A DNA stretch of 64,000 nucleotides, from the NCBI GenBank assembly GCA_031398915.1, contig JANNOG010000048.1, positions 3,776 to 67,775 of the forward strand. The letters are read 5' to 3'. The position numbers were made by a program, and so were the translations under genes. The first letter of the stretch is position 1. Each line of letters begins with the position of its first letter. The DNA comes from JANNOG01 sp031398915 (lineage in GTDB: Bacteria > Actinomycetota > Actinomycetes > Actinomycetales > JBBAYJ01). The notes below the pieces were generated by a model, which was not told the DNA's origin, did no database searches, and worked only from the letters and a program-made list of their open reading frames with translations. Positions 33,641-42,702 of this stretch are shown piece by piece.

Positions 33641-36600
33641 ATGACCATGACCGAATTGCCGGCCCGCCCGGCATCCCCGCCCGCTTCCGCGCCCGACCGG
33701 ACGACCCCAGCGCTGCTGGGCGTCGTGGGCCTGCTGGCTGCCCCGGTCACCACCGACGCACCCGTGACCAGCGAGGTCGACGTGGTGGCGGCCGCGGGGG
33801 TGCATCCGGTGCTGCTCGCCGCGCTGGGCGCAACCCGCCCGGTGCTGGTGGTGACCGCGACTGCTCGCGAGGCCGACGAGATTCTCGACGCACTACATGC
33901 CTTTGCCGACCCCGATCGGATCGCCGGCTTCCCCGCCTGGGAGACGTTGCCCCACGAGCGCCTCAGCCCACGCAGCGACACCGTTGCGCAGCGGCTGTCG
34001 ACCCTGCGTCGATTGGCGGGCGACCCCGCTCGACGGCCACCGCTCGTCGTCACTCCGGTACGGGCGCTCATGCAACCGTTCGCCGCCGGCCTCGACGGGC
34101 TGCCCGTGGTCCGCATCAGCGAGGGCGACGAGGTACAGGTGGACTCGCTGGTCCGTGACCTTCAGCTGTCCGCCTATCGCCGGGTGGACATGGTCGAGCG
34201 CCGGGGTGAGTTCGCCGTTCGGGGCGGCATCGTCGACGTCTTCGTGCCGACCGACGACCACCCGGTGCGGATCGAGTTCTTCGGTGATGTCGTCGACGAG
34301 ATCCGCACGTTCGCCGTGGCCGACCAACGCAGCCTGGACCGGGTCGGCGCGGTCACCGCCGGGCCGTGCCGCGAGCTGCTGCTGACCGACGACGTCCGCG
34401 CTCGCGCCCGAACGCTGGTGGACGTGCTGCCGGGGGCGCGCGAACTGTTGGAGAAGGTGGGCGAGGGGATCGGTGTCGACGGCATGGAGTCGTTCCTGCC
34501 CGTCCTGGTCGACCGGATGGTGACGCTGCTCGACGTCGTAGCCGACAACACCGCTGTCATCGTCGTCGAGCCCGAACGCGTACGCACCCGGGCCGCCGAC
34601 CTGGTGGCCACGGGTGAGGAGTTCCTCGACGCCGCCTGGAACAACGCGACAGCGGGCGCGGCCACCCCGATCGACCTGCGAGAACTCGCCGCCGGGGGCT
34701 ACCGGACGCTGGCCGAGATGCGCCACCTCGCCCTCTCGCGCCTCTTCGACTGGTGGTCGATGACCACGATGGACGTCGACACCGAGACCCGTCCCACCGA
34801 CTCGGCGGGTCTGGTGCAGATCGACAGCCGAGACGTCCGTGGCTACCGGGGTGACCTGGCCGCCGCCGCGGCGGACCTCGGGCGGCTGATCGGTGAGGGC
34901 TGGCGGATCGTGGCCACGACCGCGGGCCACGGGCCGGCCGCTCGCCTGGTCGAGGTACTGGCCGAGCACGGCGTCGCGGCCCGATTGACCGACGCGTTGT
35001 CGGCCGCCCCCGAGCCGGGCGTGGTTCACGTCACCTGCGCCACGCTCAGCCACGGCTTCGTGTCCGAGTCGCTGCGCGTGGCGGTCCTGACCGAGACCGA
35101 CCTGGCCGGGCAGAAGACGTCGACGCGCGATATGCGGAAGATGCCGTCCAAGCGCCGCAACGCCGTCGACCCGCTGACGCTGACGCCGGGTGACTTCGTG
35201 GTGCACGACACCCACGGCGTCGGCCGCTTCGTCGAGATGACCCAGCGCGAGGTGCAGGGGGCGATGCGCGAGTACCTGGTCGTCGAGTACGCCCCGAGTC
35301 GCCGGGGTCAGCCCGGTGACCGGGTGTTCGTCCCCACCGACGCCCTGGATCAGATCAGCAGATACGTGGGCGGCGAGACGCCGACGCTGTCCAAGATGGG
35401 CGGTGCGGACTGGGCCAAGGCCAAGGGTCGGGCGCGCAAGGCCGTCCGCCAGATCGCCGGTGAGCTGATCCAGCTGTACAGCGCCCGGATGGCATCGGTC
35501 GGGCACGCCTTCGCCCCGGACACGGTGTGGCAGCGCGAACTCGAAGACGCCTTCCCGTACACCGAGACCCCCGATCAGCTGGCCACGATCGACGAGGTCA
35601 AGGCCGACATGGAAAAGCCGGTACCGATGGACCGTCTGGTCTCGGGCGACGTCGGATACGGCAAGACCGAGATCGCGTTGCGCGCGGCGTTCAAGGCGGT
35701 GATGGACGGCAAACAGGTGGCGGTCCTCGTCCCCACCACCCTGCTGGTGCAGCAGCACCTCTCGACGTTCTCCGAGAGGTTCGCCGGCTTCCCCGTGGTG
35801 GTGCGCGGACTCTCCCGATTCTCCTCCGACAGCGAGTCCAGGGCCGTCGTCGAGGGGATCTCCGACGGGGCTATCGACGTCGTCATCGGTACCCACCGGT
35901 TGTTGGGCTCGACCATCCACTTCAAGGACCTGGGTCTGGTTGTCGTCGACGAGGAACAGCGGTTCGGCGTCGACCACAAGGAGGCGCTGAAGAAGCTGCG
36001 GACCAACGTCGACGTGCTGTCCATGTCCGCGACGCCGATCCCGCGGACCCTGGAGATGGCGGTCACCGGAATCCGCGAGATGTCGACCCTCACCACGCCG
36101 CCGGAGGAGCGCCACCCCATCCTCACCTACGTCGGTCCCTACGATGATCGTCAGGTCGCCGCTGCGGTCCGCCGTGAACTGCTGCGCGAGGGGCAGGTCT
36201 TCTTCGTCCACAACCGGGTGGACTCGATCGAGCGGGCCGCGACGAAACTGGCCGAGACCGTCCCCGAGGCCAGGATCAGGGTGGCCCACGGCCAACTACC
36301 CGAGTCGTTGCTGGAACAGACCGTCGTGGACTTCTGGGAGCGACGCTTCGACGTCCTGGTCTGCACCACGATCATCGAAACCGGCCTCGACATCTCGAAC
36401 GCCAACACCCTCATCATCGACCGAGCCGACCGCCTCGGGTTGTCGCAGTTGCACCAGCTGCGCGGGCGGGTCGGTCGTGGCCGCGAGCGCGGCTACGCCT
36501 ACGTCCTGTGGGACCCGGCGCACACTCTCAGCGAGACCGCCCACGAACGCCTCAAGACCATCGCAGCCAACACCGAACTCGGCGCAGGGATGCAGGTGGC

Positions 36601-37297
36601 CCTCAAGGACCTCGAGATCCGCGGCGCGGGCAACCTGCTGGGCGACGAGCAGTCGGGCCACATCGCCGGGGTCGGCTTCGACCTCTACCTGCGGATGGTC
36701 GCCGAGGCAGTGGACGACTTCCGCCAGGGCATGGCGGGCCACGAGCCGCAGGAGCGGATCGAGACCACCCTGGACCTGCCGGTCGACGCCTACCTGCCGC
36801 ACGACTACGTCCCCGCCGAGAGACTGCGCCTGGAGATGTACCGCAGGTTGGCCTCGGCGACGACCGACGCCGACGTGGACGCGGTCGCCGCCGAGATGGC
36901 GGACCGGTTCGGTGCGGCAGGTCCGGCCCGTGACCTGCCCGCCCCGGTCCGGGCGTTGCTGGCCGTCGCGAAGTTCCGGGTGCACGTGATCGGCTTGGGC
37001 CTGCACGACGTGGCAGTCGCCGGGCGCTACCTCCGGCTGGCGAAACTCGACCTTCCCGACAGTGCCCGGATGCGCCTCGATCGGTTGTATCCAGGATCCG
37101 TCGTCAAGACCGCGACCAGTACCATCCTCGTGCCCGTGCCCCGCACCGGCGGCCTGGGAGCAGCCGAGCCCGCTGCCGACGACGGGGGATTGGCAGTGCT
37201 CGAGTGGGTCCGACAGGTCGTGACCGCCATCGTGCCCACGCCGGCAGCGGCGACGGCACCCGAACAACCGGCCACTGCGGCCGCAGAGGTGGGATGA
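33641..37297 (+). CDS. mfd: Transcription-repair coupling factor Mfd
   Basis: 1,218 aa, normal length. It removes RNA polymerase stalled at lesions and recruits UvrA. An N-terminal UvrB-like region (ATAREADEILDALHAF, FPAWETLPHERLSPRSDTVA, RRGEFAVRGGIVDVFVPTDD) precedes the RNA polymerase-interacting domain (GDFVVHDTHGVGRFVEMTQR) and the RecG-like translocase: Walker A GDVGYGKTEIALRA (about 669), DEEQ (about 769), SATPIPRTLEMAVTGIREMS and ETGLDISNANTLIIDRAD. The TRCF C-terminal domain (DLPVDAYLPHDYVPAERLRL) is complete. ATG at 33641, with another at 33647; no strong ribosome-binding site. Its stop overlaps the next ATG by 4 bp. Confidence 0.97.
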   Translation: MTMTELPARPASPPASAPDRTTPALLGVVGLLAAPVTTDAPVTSEVDVVAAAGVHPVLLAALGATRPVLVVTATAREADEILDALHAFADPDRIAGFPAWETLPHERLSPRSDTVAQRLSTLRRLAGDPARRPPLVVTPVRALMQPFAAGLDGLPVVRISEGDEVQVDSLVRDLQLSAYRRVDMVERRGEFAVRGGIVDVFVPTDDHPVRIEFFGDVVDEIRTFAVADQRSLDRVGAVTAGPCRELLLTDDVRARARTLVDVLPGARELLEKVGEGIGVDGMESFLPVLVDRMVTLLDVVADNTAVIVVEPERVRTRAADLVATGEEFLDAAWNNATAGAATPIDLRELAAGGYRTLAEMRHLALSRLFDWWSMTTMDVDTETRPTDSAGLVQIDSRDVRGYRGDLAAAAADLGRLIGEGWRIVATTAGHGPAARLVEVLAEHGVAARLTDALSAAPEPGVVHVTCATLSHGFVSESLRVAVLTETDLAGQKTSTRDMRKMPSKRRNAVDPLTLTPGDFVVHDTHGVGRFVEMTQREVQGAMREYLVVEYAPSRRGQPGDRVFVPTDALDQISRYVGGETPTLSKMGGADWAKAKGRARKAVRQIAGELIQLYSARMASVGHAFAPDTVWQRELEDAFPYTETPDQLATIDEVKADMEKPVPMDRLVSGDVGYGKTEIALRAAFKAVMDGKQVAVLVPTTLLVQQHLSTFSERFAGFPVVVRGLSRFSSDSESRAVVEGISDGAIDVVIGTHRLLGSTIHFKDLGLVVVDEEQRFGVDHKEALKKLRTNVDVLSMSATPIPRTLEMAVTGIREMSTLTTPPEERHPILTYVGPYDDRQVAAAVRRELLREGQVFFVHNRVDSIERAATKLAETVPEARIRVAHGQLPESLLEQTVVDFWERRFDVLVCTTIIETGLDISNANTLIIDRADRLGLSQLHQLRGRVGRGRERGYAYVLWDPAHTLSETAHERLKTIAANTELGAGMQVALKDLEIRGAGNLLGDEQSGHIAGVGFDLYLRMVAEAVDDFRQGMAGHEPQERIETTLDLPVDAYLPHDYVPAERLRLEMYRRLASATTDADVDAVAAEMADRFGAAGPARDLPAPVRALLAVAKFRVHVIGLGLHDVAVAGRYLRLAKLDLPDSARMRLDRLYPGSVVKTATSTILVPVPRTGGLGAAEPAADDGGLAVLEWVRQVVTAIVPTPAAATAPEQPATAAAEVG

Positions 37298-37821
37298 ACA
37301 TGCGAACTGTCGGTGCGTGGCTGGTGGCCGGTGCGGTGACGGTGGCCGTCTCGCTGTCGGGATGCTCGACGCAGGCGCGGCCCGGGGCTGCGGTCGTGGT
37401 GGACGACCGGTCCTACTCGATCGAGCAGGTCGACCGGATCTCGGCCCAGTTGGCCGTGCTCACCGCCAACCGGCAGCGGGCCCAGTTGCTCACCATCCAG
37501 TTGTTGGTGCTGGGCGAGGACATTCGCCGTCTGGCGACCGACGCCGGGGTCGTGGTGTCGGTCGACGATGCCCGCGAGGCCGTGCGACCAGGACTCGAAC
37601 AGGCCGGTCTGGACGCCGACGCGCTCGACGACGACACCCTGGAGATCATCGCGTCCTCGCTGATGGGCAGCGACCTGGCAGAGACGCCGGAGGGTGCGGC
37701 CGCCCTGGCCGAGGCGTCGGTCGACCGTGACGTGACCGTCAACCCCCGCTACGGAGTCGCCACCACCGACGAGCAGGGTCGCCTCGTGATCGATGTCGCC
37801 GAGTTGCCGTGGTTGGCCTAG
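37294..37821 (+). CDS. SurA-like lipoprotein
   Basis: 175 aa. A lipobox VSLSGC places the lipidated Cys at residue 24. The mature part (ARPGAAVVVDDRSYSIEQVD, then two helical stretches) resembles the N-terminal part of SurA-like proteins. It has no peptidyl-prolyl isomerase domain. The position directly after mfd and before mazG matches the lipoprotein encoded in this place in other actinomycetes. ATG overlaps the mfd stop (ATGA), and the gene overlaps mazG by 13 bp. A chaperone role for exported proteins is an inference from the fold. Confidence 0.72.
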   Translation: MNMRTVGAWLVAGAVTVAVSLSGCSTQARPGAAVVVDDRSYSIEQVDRISAQLAVLTANRQRAQLLTIQLLVLGEDIRRLATDAGVVVSVDDAREAVRPGLEQAGLDADALDDDTLEIIASSLMGSDLAETPEGAAALAEASVDRDVTVNPRYGVATTDEQGRLVIDVAELPWLA

Positions 37822-38525
37822 ACCCGCAGGCTTCGCTGGCTCGGGTAATCGGCATCGTCGATCGGCTGGTCTCGCCCGGTGGGTGCCCGTGGGACGCCGA
37901 GCAGACGCACACCAGCCTGGTGCCTCATCTGATCGAGGAGGCCTACGAGGTCGTCGATGCCATCGAGACGGCCGGTGACGACGATCATCTGGCCGAAGAA
38001 TTGGGCGACGTCCTGCTGCAGGTCTTGCTTCACGCCCGCATCGGCTCCGGTCGCGGGGCCTTCGACATCGACTCGGTCGCCGCCGGGTTGGGTGACAAGC
38101 TGGTGCGCCGTCATCCCCACGTCTTCGCCACGTCTCCGGCCGACGCCACGGCCGAGAACCCCGCTGATGCCGCCGCAGTCGCGGTGCGGTGGGAGGACCT
38201 CAAGGCGAAGGAGCGGGCGGGAGGGGATCTCTTCGAGGGGATTCCCGCGCACCTGCCCGCTCTCGCCCGGGCAACCAAGGTGATCGCCCGGGTGCGCCGG
38301 GCCGGTCTTCATCTGTCCGAGGTGACGCCGAGCGTGACGTCCACCGGTGACGGTGACGAGTACGACATGAGCACCGCGGACGTCATCGCGAGGCGCTTGT
38401 TCGACGTGGTGGCCGATGCGCAGGCCGAAGGCGTCGATGCCGAGGCTGCGCTGCGCCGGGTGCTGCGCGTGGTCGAGGCGCAGACCCGGATCTCGGTGTC
38501 CGATGACGAGGACGCGGCCGGCTGA
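37809..38525 (+). CDS. mazG: Nucleoside triphosphate pyrophosphohydrolase MazG
   Basis: 238 aa. Hydrolyses non-canonical NTPs to NMP and pyrophosphate. The MazG fold shows GGCPWDAEQTHTSLVPHLIE, EEAYEVVDAIE, EELGDVLLQVLLHARI and KLVRRHPHVF, carrying the metal-binding E-E-x-x-E and E-x-x-D pattern. The C-terminal part is a shortened second half. GTG start at 37809 overlaps the lipoprotein gene; no alternative ATG is in frame nearby. The order mfd-lipoprotein-mazG-eno is the usual actinomycete order except that a kinase gene intervenes here. Confidence 0.93.
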   Translation: MVGLDPQASLARVIGIVDRLVSPGGCPWDAEQTHTSLVPHLIEEAYEVVDAIETAGDDDHLAEELGDVLLQVLLHARIGSGRGAFDIDSVAAGLGDKLVRRHPHVFATSPADATAENPADAAAVAVRWEDLKAKERAGGDLFEGIPAHLPALARATKVIARVRRAGLHLSEVTPSVTSTGDGDEYDMSTADVIARRLFDVVADAQAEGVDAEAALRRVLRVVEAQTRISVSDDEDAAG

Positions 38526-38638
38526 GTACGGTCGTCACCGTGCCATGTGGTTCTGGTGACGAGGGCGGTCTGGTGACGAGAGTGGTCTCGTGACGAGACG
38601 ACCACGGGCGGGTCGGGCGAGATGCGGATGAGGCTGTC

Positions 38639-40693
38639 GTGATCGAGGCGTGGCAGGTGCTCGACGAGCGATACGAGCTCGGAGAGCTGCTCGGCTCGGG
38701 TGGCATGGCCGAGGTCCGGCGTGCCCGCGACGTCCGGCTCGGTCGTGAGGTCGCCGTCAAGATGCTGCGCGGCTCCGTTGCCGACGACGAGTCGATCGTT
38801 GCCGCTTTCCGCTCGGAGGCGATGGCGAGTGCGCGTCTGAGTCATCCCGGCGTGGTGGCGGTCTACGACGTCGGCGAGGCGGTCGTGGCCGGCCATCGTC
38901 GGCCGTACCTGGTGATGGAGATGATCGAGGGCGTCACGCTCGCCTCGCTGCTGGTCGACGGCACGGCGCTCACCGTCGAGCGTTCGGTCGAGATCGGTGT
39001 CGACGTCTGCAGTGCCCTCGCCCACGCCCACGAACGCGGTGTCGTTCACCGCGACGTCACCCCCAGCAACCTCATGATCCTCACGACCGGCGCGGTCAAG
39101 GTCACCGACTTCGGCATCGCCCGAGCCGTCCGCAACGCCGGCGACGCCTCGCGCGGCGCCGACACCGATGTCGCGTCCGGGTACGGGTCGATCGCCTACA
39201 TCAGCCCGGAGCAGGCACGTCGACGCCCGGTCGACGCCCGGTCGGACCTGTACTCGTTCGGCTGCGTCCTGATGGCCATGTTGACCGGAGCGCCCCCCTT
39301 CGTGGGCACACCGGCCGTGGTCGTCACCGGTCATGTCAAGACGCGGCCGCCCGCCCCGTCGCACCGCCGGCCAGGGATCGACCCGGCGATCGACGAGGTC
39401 GTGCTGCGCTGCCTGGAGAAGGACCCGTGGGCGCGGCCGCAGACCGCCGCCGAACTGCGGCGTGATCTGCTGCGGATCCTGGTCGAGGTGGACTCGTCAG
39501 CGGCCCGCACCGCGGTCGGCGGTGGTCTGGCCTCGGCTGACGTGGACGGCCTCGACATCACCGAGCTGCCCACCGCCCGGGTTGCGTCCGGGTTGCTGCC
39601 GCCTGCGCCCCTCACCGGGTTGGTACCGGACCCGACTCCGCCCGATCCGGTGACGCCGATCGAGGCTGGGGGGTCTGGGTCCGGGGGGTCTGGGGCCGCG
39701 AGGTCTGGGTCCGGGGGGTCTGGGGCCGGGGGTTCTGGAGGTGCCGGGTCTGGAGGTGCCGGGTCTGGGGATGCCGGGTCTGGAGGTGCCGGGTCTGGAG
39801 GTGCCGGGTCTGGGGATGCGGAGTCGACACCCGCCGAGGCGACAGCGATCGAGCCGCCCGCCGCCTGGGCCACGCAGTGGCGCCGGATTCGCTGGGTCCT
39901 GGCCCTGGTGGCGTTGCTGGTCGGCGTCTCCGGGGTCGTCGCCGGTGGGGTGTGGCGTCCACCGCTGCCTGGTGGCGGACAGGTCGCGATCCCGCCGACG
40001 ACCGGGCTCACCGTCGAGGCCGCCACCGACGCTCTCAGGCGCGCCGGTCTGCGTGTCGCCGAGCCGCAACCCGCGTCGTCGACGGAGATCGCCAAGGGCG
40101 CGGTGATCCGGACCGAGCCCGGCGAGACCGACGTCGTCAGGCGTGGCGCCGAAGTCGTCCTGGTCATCTCGTCCGGCCCGGCGGCCGTCACCGTTCCCGA
40201 TGTCGTGGGCCTCACCGTCGAGCAGGCGCGTGAGCTGTTGGACGCCGAGGGTCTGATGGTCGTGGACCTGACCGAGGTCGACGACGAGCAGGTCGGCGAT
40301 CGAGTGCTGTCGTCGCATCCCGAATTCGGCGAGGTCCTGGTCGAGGGCGACGGGGTGTCACTGACGCTGTCCAGCGGCACCAACGTCGTACCGCGGGTGC
40401 TCGGCCTGGACCGCGAGAGGGCCGAGAGCCGGGTCGGCGCGCAGGGCTTCGACGTCACTGTCGAGAGTCGTGTGGCCACCGAACCCGTCGGCACCGTCGT
40501 CGAGGTCCGACCGGCCCCCGGGGTGCGACAGCCCGTGGGATCGACCATCGTCATCGTGGTCGCGCAGTCCAGCAGCCCGTCGTCGAGTGGCACGTCCTCG
40601 AGCTCGCCGTCGCGCCCGCCCACGGCGACACCCACCGGGGTCCCGACGGTGACCGTCACCGTCACCGAGACCGTGAGTCCTGCCGCGCCGTGA
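38639..40693 (+). CDS. PASTA-domain serine/threonine protein kinase (PknB-like)
   Basis: 684 aa. Kinase domain residues 10-285: glycine loop LGSGGMAEV (18-26), Lys41 in AVKML, catalytic loop HRDVTPSN (137-144), DFG at 157-159 and YISPEQARRRPVDARSDLYS. The usual Lys of HRDxKPxN is Thr141 here. A Gly/Ser/Ala-rich linker (about 342-398) leads to a membrane helix (about 418-440) and three extracellular PASTA domains (about 447-650) with TVPDVVGLTVEQARELL, then a Ser/Pro/Thr tail. PASTA domains bind peptidoglycan or lipid II, so this should sense wall status and phosphorylate growth proteins. GTG start, with GAGG 5 nt upstream. The 113-bp gap before it contains GGTGACGAG-type short direct repeats. 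Confidence 0.9.
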   Translation: MIEAWQVLDERYELGELLGSGGMAEVRRARDVRLGREVAVKMLRGSVADDESIVAAFRSEAMASARLSHPGVVAVYDVGEAVVAGHRRPYLVMEMIEGVTLASLLVDGTALTVERSVEIGVDVCSALAHAHERGVVHRDVTPSNLMILTTGAVKVTDFGIARAVRNAGDASRGADTDVASGYGSIAYISPEQARRRPVDARSDLYSFGCVLMAMLTGAPPFVGTPAVVVTGHVKTRPPAPSHRRPGIDPAIDEVVLRCLEKDPWARPQTAAELRRDLLRILVEVDSSAARTAVGGGLASADVDGLDITELPTARVASGLLPPAPLTGLVPDPTPPDPVTPIEAGGSGSGGSGAARSGSGGSGAGGSGGAGSGGAGSGDAGSGGAGSGGAGSGDAESTPAEATAIEPPAAWATQWRRIRWVLALVALLVGVSGVVAGGVWRPPLPGGGQVAIPPTTGLTVEAATDALRRAGLRVAEPQPASSTEIAKGAVIRTEPGETDVVRRGAEVVLVISSGPAAVTVPDVVGLTVEQARELLDAEGLMVVDLTEVDDEQVGDRVLSSHPEFGEVLVEGDGVSLTLSSGTNVVPRVLGLDRERAESRVGAQGFDVTVESRVATEPVGTVVEVRPAPGVRQPVGSTIVIVVAQSSSPSSSGTSSSSPSRPPTATPTGVPTVTVTVTETVSPAAP
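39667..39822 (+). repeat. Short tandem repeats encoding the kinase Gly/Ser/Ala linker
   Basis: About ten imperfect 15-bp units of the GGTCTGGAGGTGCCG type encode GSGGA/GSGDA. Several adjacent units are identical, so the array can expand or contract in steps of 15 bp without a frameshift. It lies between the kinase domain and the membrane helix. Confidence 0.8.
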
Positions 40694-40765
40694 TCCGAGC
40701 GCAGGCTCCCACGACCAATGTCCTCGGACTGCGGCGTGTGAGCGGCCGAGCCGGGGCGGGACGGC

Positions 40766-40771
40766 TAGCGT
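40766..40771 (+). promoter_or_regulatory. Possible -10 hexamer upstream of eno
   Basis: TAGCGT fits TANNNT and lies about 80 nt before the eno GTG, in the 159-bp gap after the kinase gene. No good -35 box is seen 16-18 nt upstream. Confidence 0.3.
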
Positions 40772-40852
40772 GGGTGCGGCAGCCGACGACAACCCTCCAG
40801 CAGCAACTCTCCCGCAGCAGCCCCTCAGCAGTACCGACCCCAAGGAGCAGTA

Positions 40853-42142
40853 GTGGCCGCGATCGACGCCATCGGCGCCCGGCAGATTCTCGACTCCCGC
40901 GGCAACCCCACCGTCGAGGTCGAGATCGAACTCGACGACGGTGTGCTGTCTCGCGCAGCCGTCCCCTCAGGGGCCTCGACCGGCGCCTTCGAGGCCGTCG
41001 AACGCCGAGACGGTGACAACTCCCGGTACAACGGCAAGGGCGTGTCCGGCGCCGTCGAGGCGATCCTCGACGAGATCGGTCCCCACCTGCTCGGTCTCGA
41101 CGTCGACGCCAGTGACCAGCGGGTGATCGACCAGGAGATGATCGATCTCGACGGCACCCCCAACAAGTCCAGGCTGGGGGCCAACGCCATCCTCGGGGTG
41201 TCCCTCGCCCTCGCCAAGGCCGCCGCCCTGTCAGCGGAACTGCCGCTGTTCCGCTACATCGGCGGACCCAATGCCCACGTGCTGCCGGTCCCCATGCTCA
41301 ACATCCTCAACGGTGGGGCTCACGCCGACTCGGGTGTGGACATCCAGGAGTTCATGATCGCGCCGATCGGTGCGCCGTCGTTCGCCGAGGCACTGCGCTG
41401 GGGGGCGGAGACCTACCACGCGCTGAAGGCCGTCCTCAAGGAGCGCGGACTGTCCACCGGCCTGGGGGACGAGGGTGGGTTCGCCCCTTCGCTGCCCACC
41501 AACCGCGAGGCGCTCGACCTCATCGCCGCCGCGATCGACAAGGCAGGCTTCGGCCTCGGAACCGATCTGGTCCTCGCACTGGACGTCGCCGCTACCGAGT
41601 TCGTCGTCGACGGCGGTTACCGCTTCGAGGGCCAGGTCCGCACCAGCGAACAGATGATCGACTACTACGCCATGCTGGTCGGCGCGTATCCGCTGGTCAG
41701 CATCGAGGACCCACTGGGTGAGGACGACTGGGAGGGCTGGTCCGGGCTGACCGAGACCCTCGGTCACCGGACCCAGATCGTCGGCGACGACCTGTTCGTC
41801 ACCAACCTCGAACGGCTCCAGCGTGGGGTCGACACCTCGGCGGCCAACGCACTGCTGGTCAAGGTCAACCAGATCGGGACGCTGACCGAGACTCTCGACG
41901 CGGTCGACCTGGCTCACCGCAACGGTTTCTCGGCCATGATGAGCCATCGCTCGGGCGAGACCGAGGACACCACGATCGCCGACCTGGCCGTTGCGACCAA
42001 CTGTGGACAGATCAAGAGTGGGGCGCCGGCCCGCACCGACCGGGTGGCCAAGTACAACCAGCTGCTGCGCATCGAGGACCAGCTCGACAATGCGGCCGTG
42101 TACGCGGGGGCGTCAGCCTTTCCCCGGTTCCGCGAGGATTGA
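40853..42142 (+). CDS. eno: Enolase
   Basis: 429 aa, full length. Converts 2-phosphoglycerate to phosphoenolpyruvate. All family blocks are present: ARQILDSRGNPTVEVEIEL, SGASTGAFEAVERRDGD, NGGAHADSGVDIQEFMI, GDEGGFAP, the metal-binding SIEDPLGEDDWEGW and GDDLFVTN, the catalytic Lys in VKVNQIGT, and MSHRSGETEDTTIADLAVA. The GTG start has AAGGAG 5 nt upstream. The cell-division gene follows after 2 nt or overlaps the stop, depending on the start used, which is the conserved actinomycete pairing. Confidence 0.98.
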   Translation: MAAIDAIGARQILDSRGNPTVEVEIELDDGVLSRAAVPSGASTGAFEAVERRDGDNSRYNGKGVSGAVEAILDEIGPHLLGLDVDASDQRVIDQEMIDLDGTPNKSRLGANAILGVSLALAKAAALSAELPLFRYIGGPNAHVLPVPMLNILNGGAHADSGVDIQEFMIAPIGAPSFAEALRWGAETYHALKAVLKERGLSTGLGDEGGFAPSLPTNREALDLIAAAIDKAGFGLGTDLVLALDVAATEFVVDGGYRFEGQVRTSEQMIDYYAMLVGAYPLVSIEDPLGEDDWEGWSGLTETLGHRTQIVGDDLFVTNLERLQRGVDTSAANALLVKVNQIGTLTETLDAVDLAHRNGFSAMMSHRSGETEDTTIADLAVATNCGQIKSGAPARTDRVAKYNQLLRIEDQLDNAAVYAGASAFPRFRED

Positions 42143-42144
42143 GC

Positions 42145-42702
42145 GTGTCGCGCGACGTTCGGGGTGGGCCCCGGGGTGGGACCTCGCCGGCCCGCCCCGG
42201 CGTTGCCGCGCGCCCCGGCGGGCGTCGTCCGTCGACCTCTCGAAAGTCCGCTGTCGTGACGTCCGGACCGCCTATCGGCGTAGTCCGTGCCCGGCGGATA
42301 GCGGTCATGCTGGTGCTGGCCGCCGCGTGTGCCTTCTCTCTGGCGCCCCACGTCCGGCTGTACGCCGCGCAGCTGCAGGAGGAGTCTCAGTTGCGTCGTG
42401 ACATCGCCGACGACGAGGCTGCCATCGCTGCTCTCCAAGACGAGCAGGCGCTGTGGCAGGACGACGTCTACGTGGCGGCGCAGGCCCGGGACAGGCTTCA
42501 CTATGTCTTTCCGGGCGAGACCGTGTACGTGGTGCCGCCGGAGGTGACCGCGGTCGATCCGGTCGTCGGCACCTCGACCGATGACCCGAGCACTGACCCG
42601 TCCGTTGACCCGAGCAGTGACTCAGGCACTGCCCCGGACCTGGCTGTCGTCCAGACCGAGCAGCCGTGGTACGACCGCGTATGGGACCGACTGGCCGGGT
42701 GA
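42145..42702 (+). CDS. ftsB: FtsB/DivIC-like septum formation initiator
   Basis: 185 aa. A basic, Pro/Arg-rich cytoplasmic tail (1-48) precedes one membrane helix (about 50-70, RIAVMLVLAAACAFSLA). The extracytoplasmic part is a short coiled coil (YAAQLQEESQLRRDIADDEA) followed by WQDDVYVAAQARDRLHYVFP-G, the hallmark of FtsB/DivIC. An Asp/Ser/Thr-rich tail follows. It should join FtsL and FtsQ in the divisome. GTG at 42145 chosen; a TTG at 42139 overlapping the eno stop is an alternative. Its stop overlaps the DUF501 start (GTGA). Confidence 0.88.
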   Translation: MSRDVRGGPRGGTSPARPGVAARPGGRRPSTSRKSAVVTSGPPIGVVRARRIAVMLVLAAACAFSLAPHVRLYAAQLQEESQLRRDIADDEAAIAALQDEQALWQDDVYVAAQARDRLHYVFPGETVYVVPPEVTAVDPVVGTSTDDPSTDPSVDPSSDSGTAPDLAVVQTEQPWYDRVWDRLAG

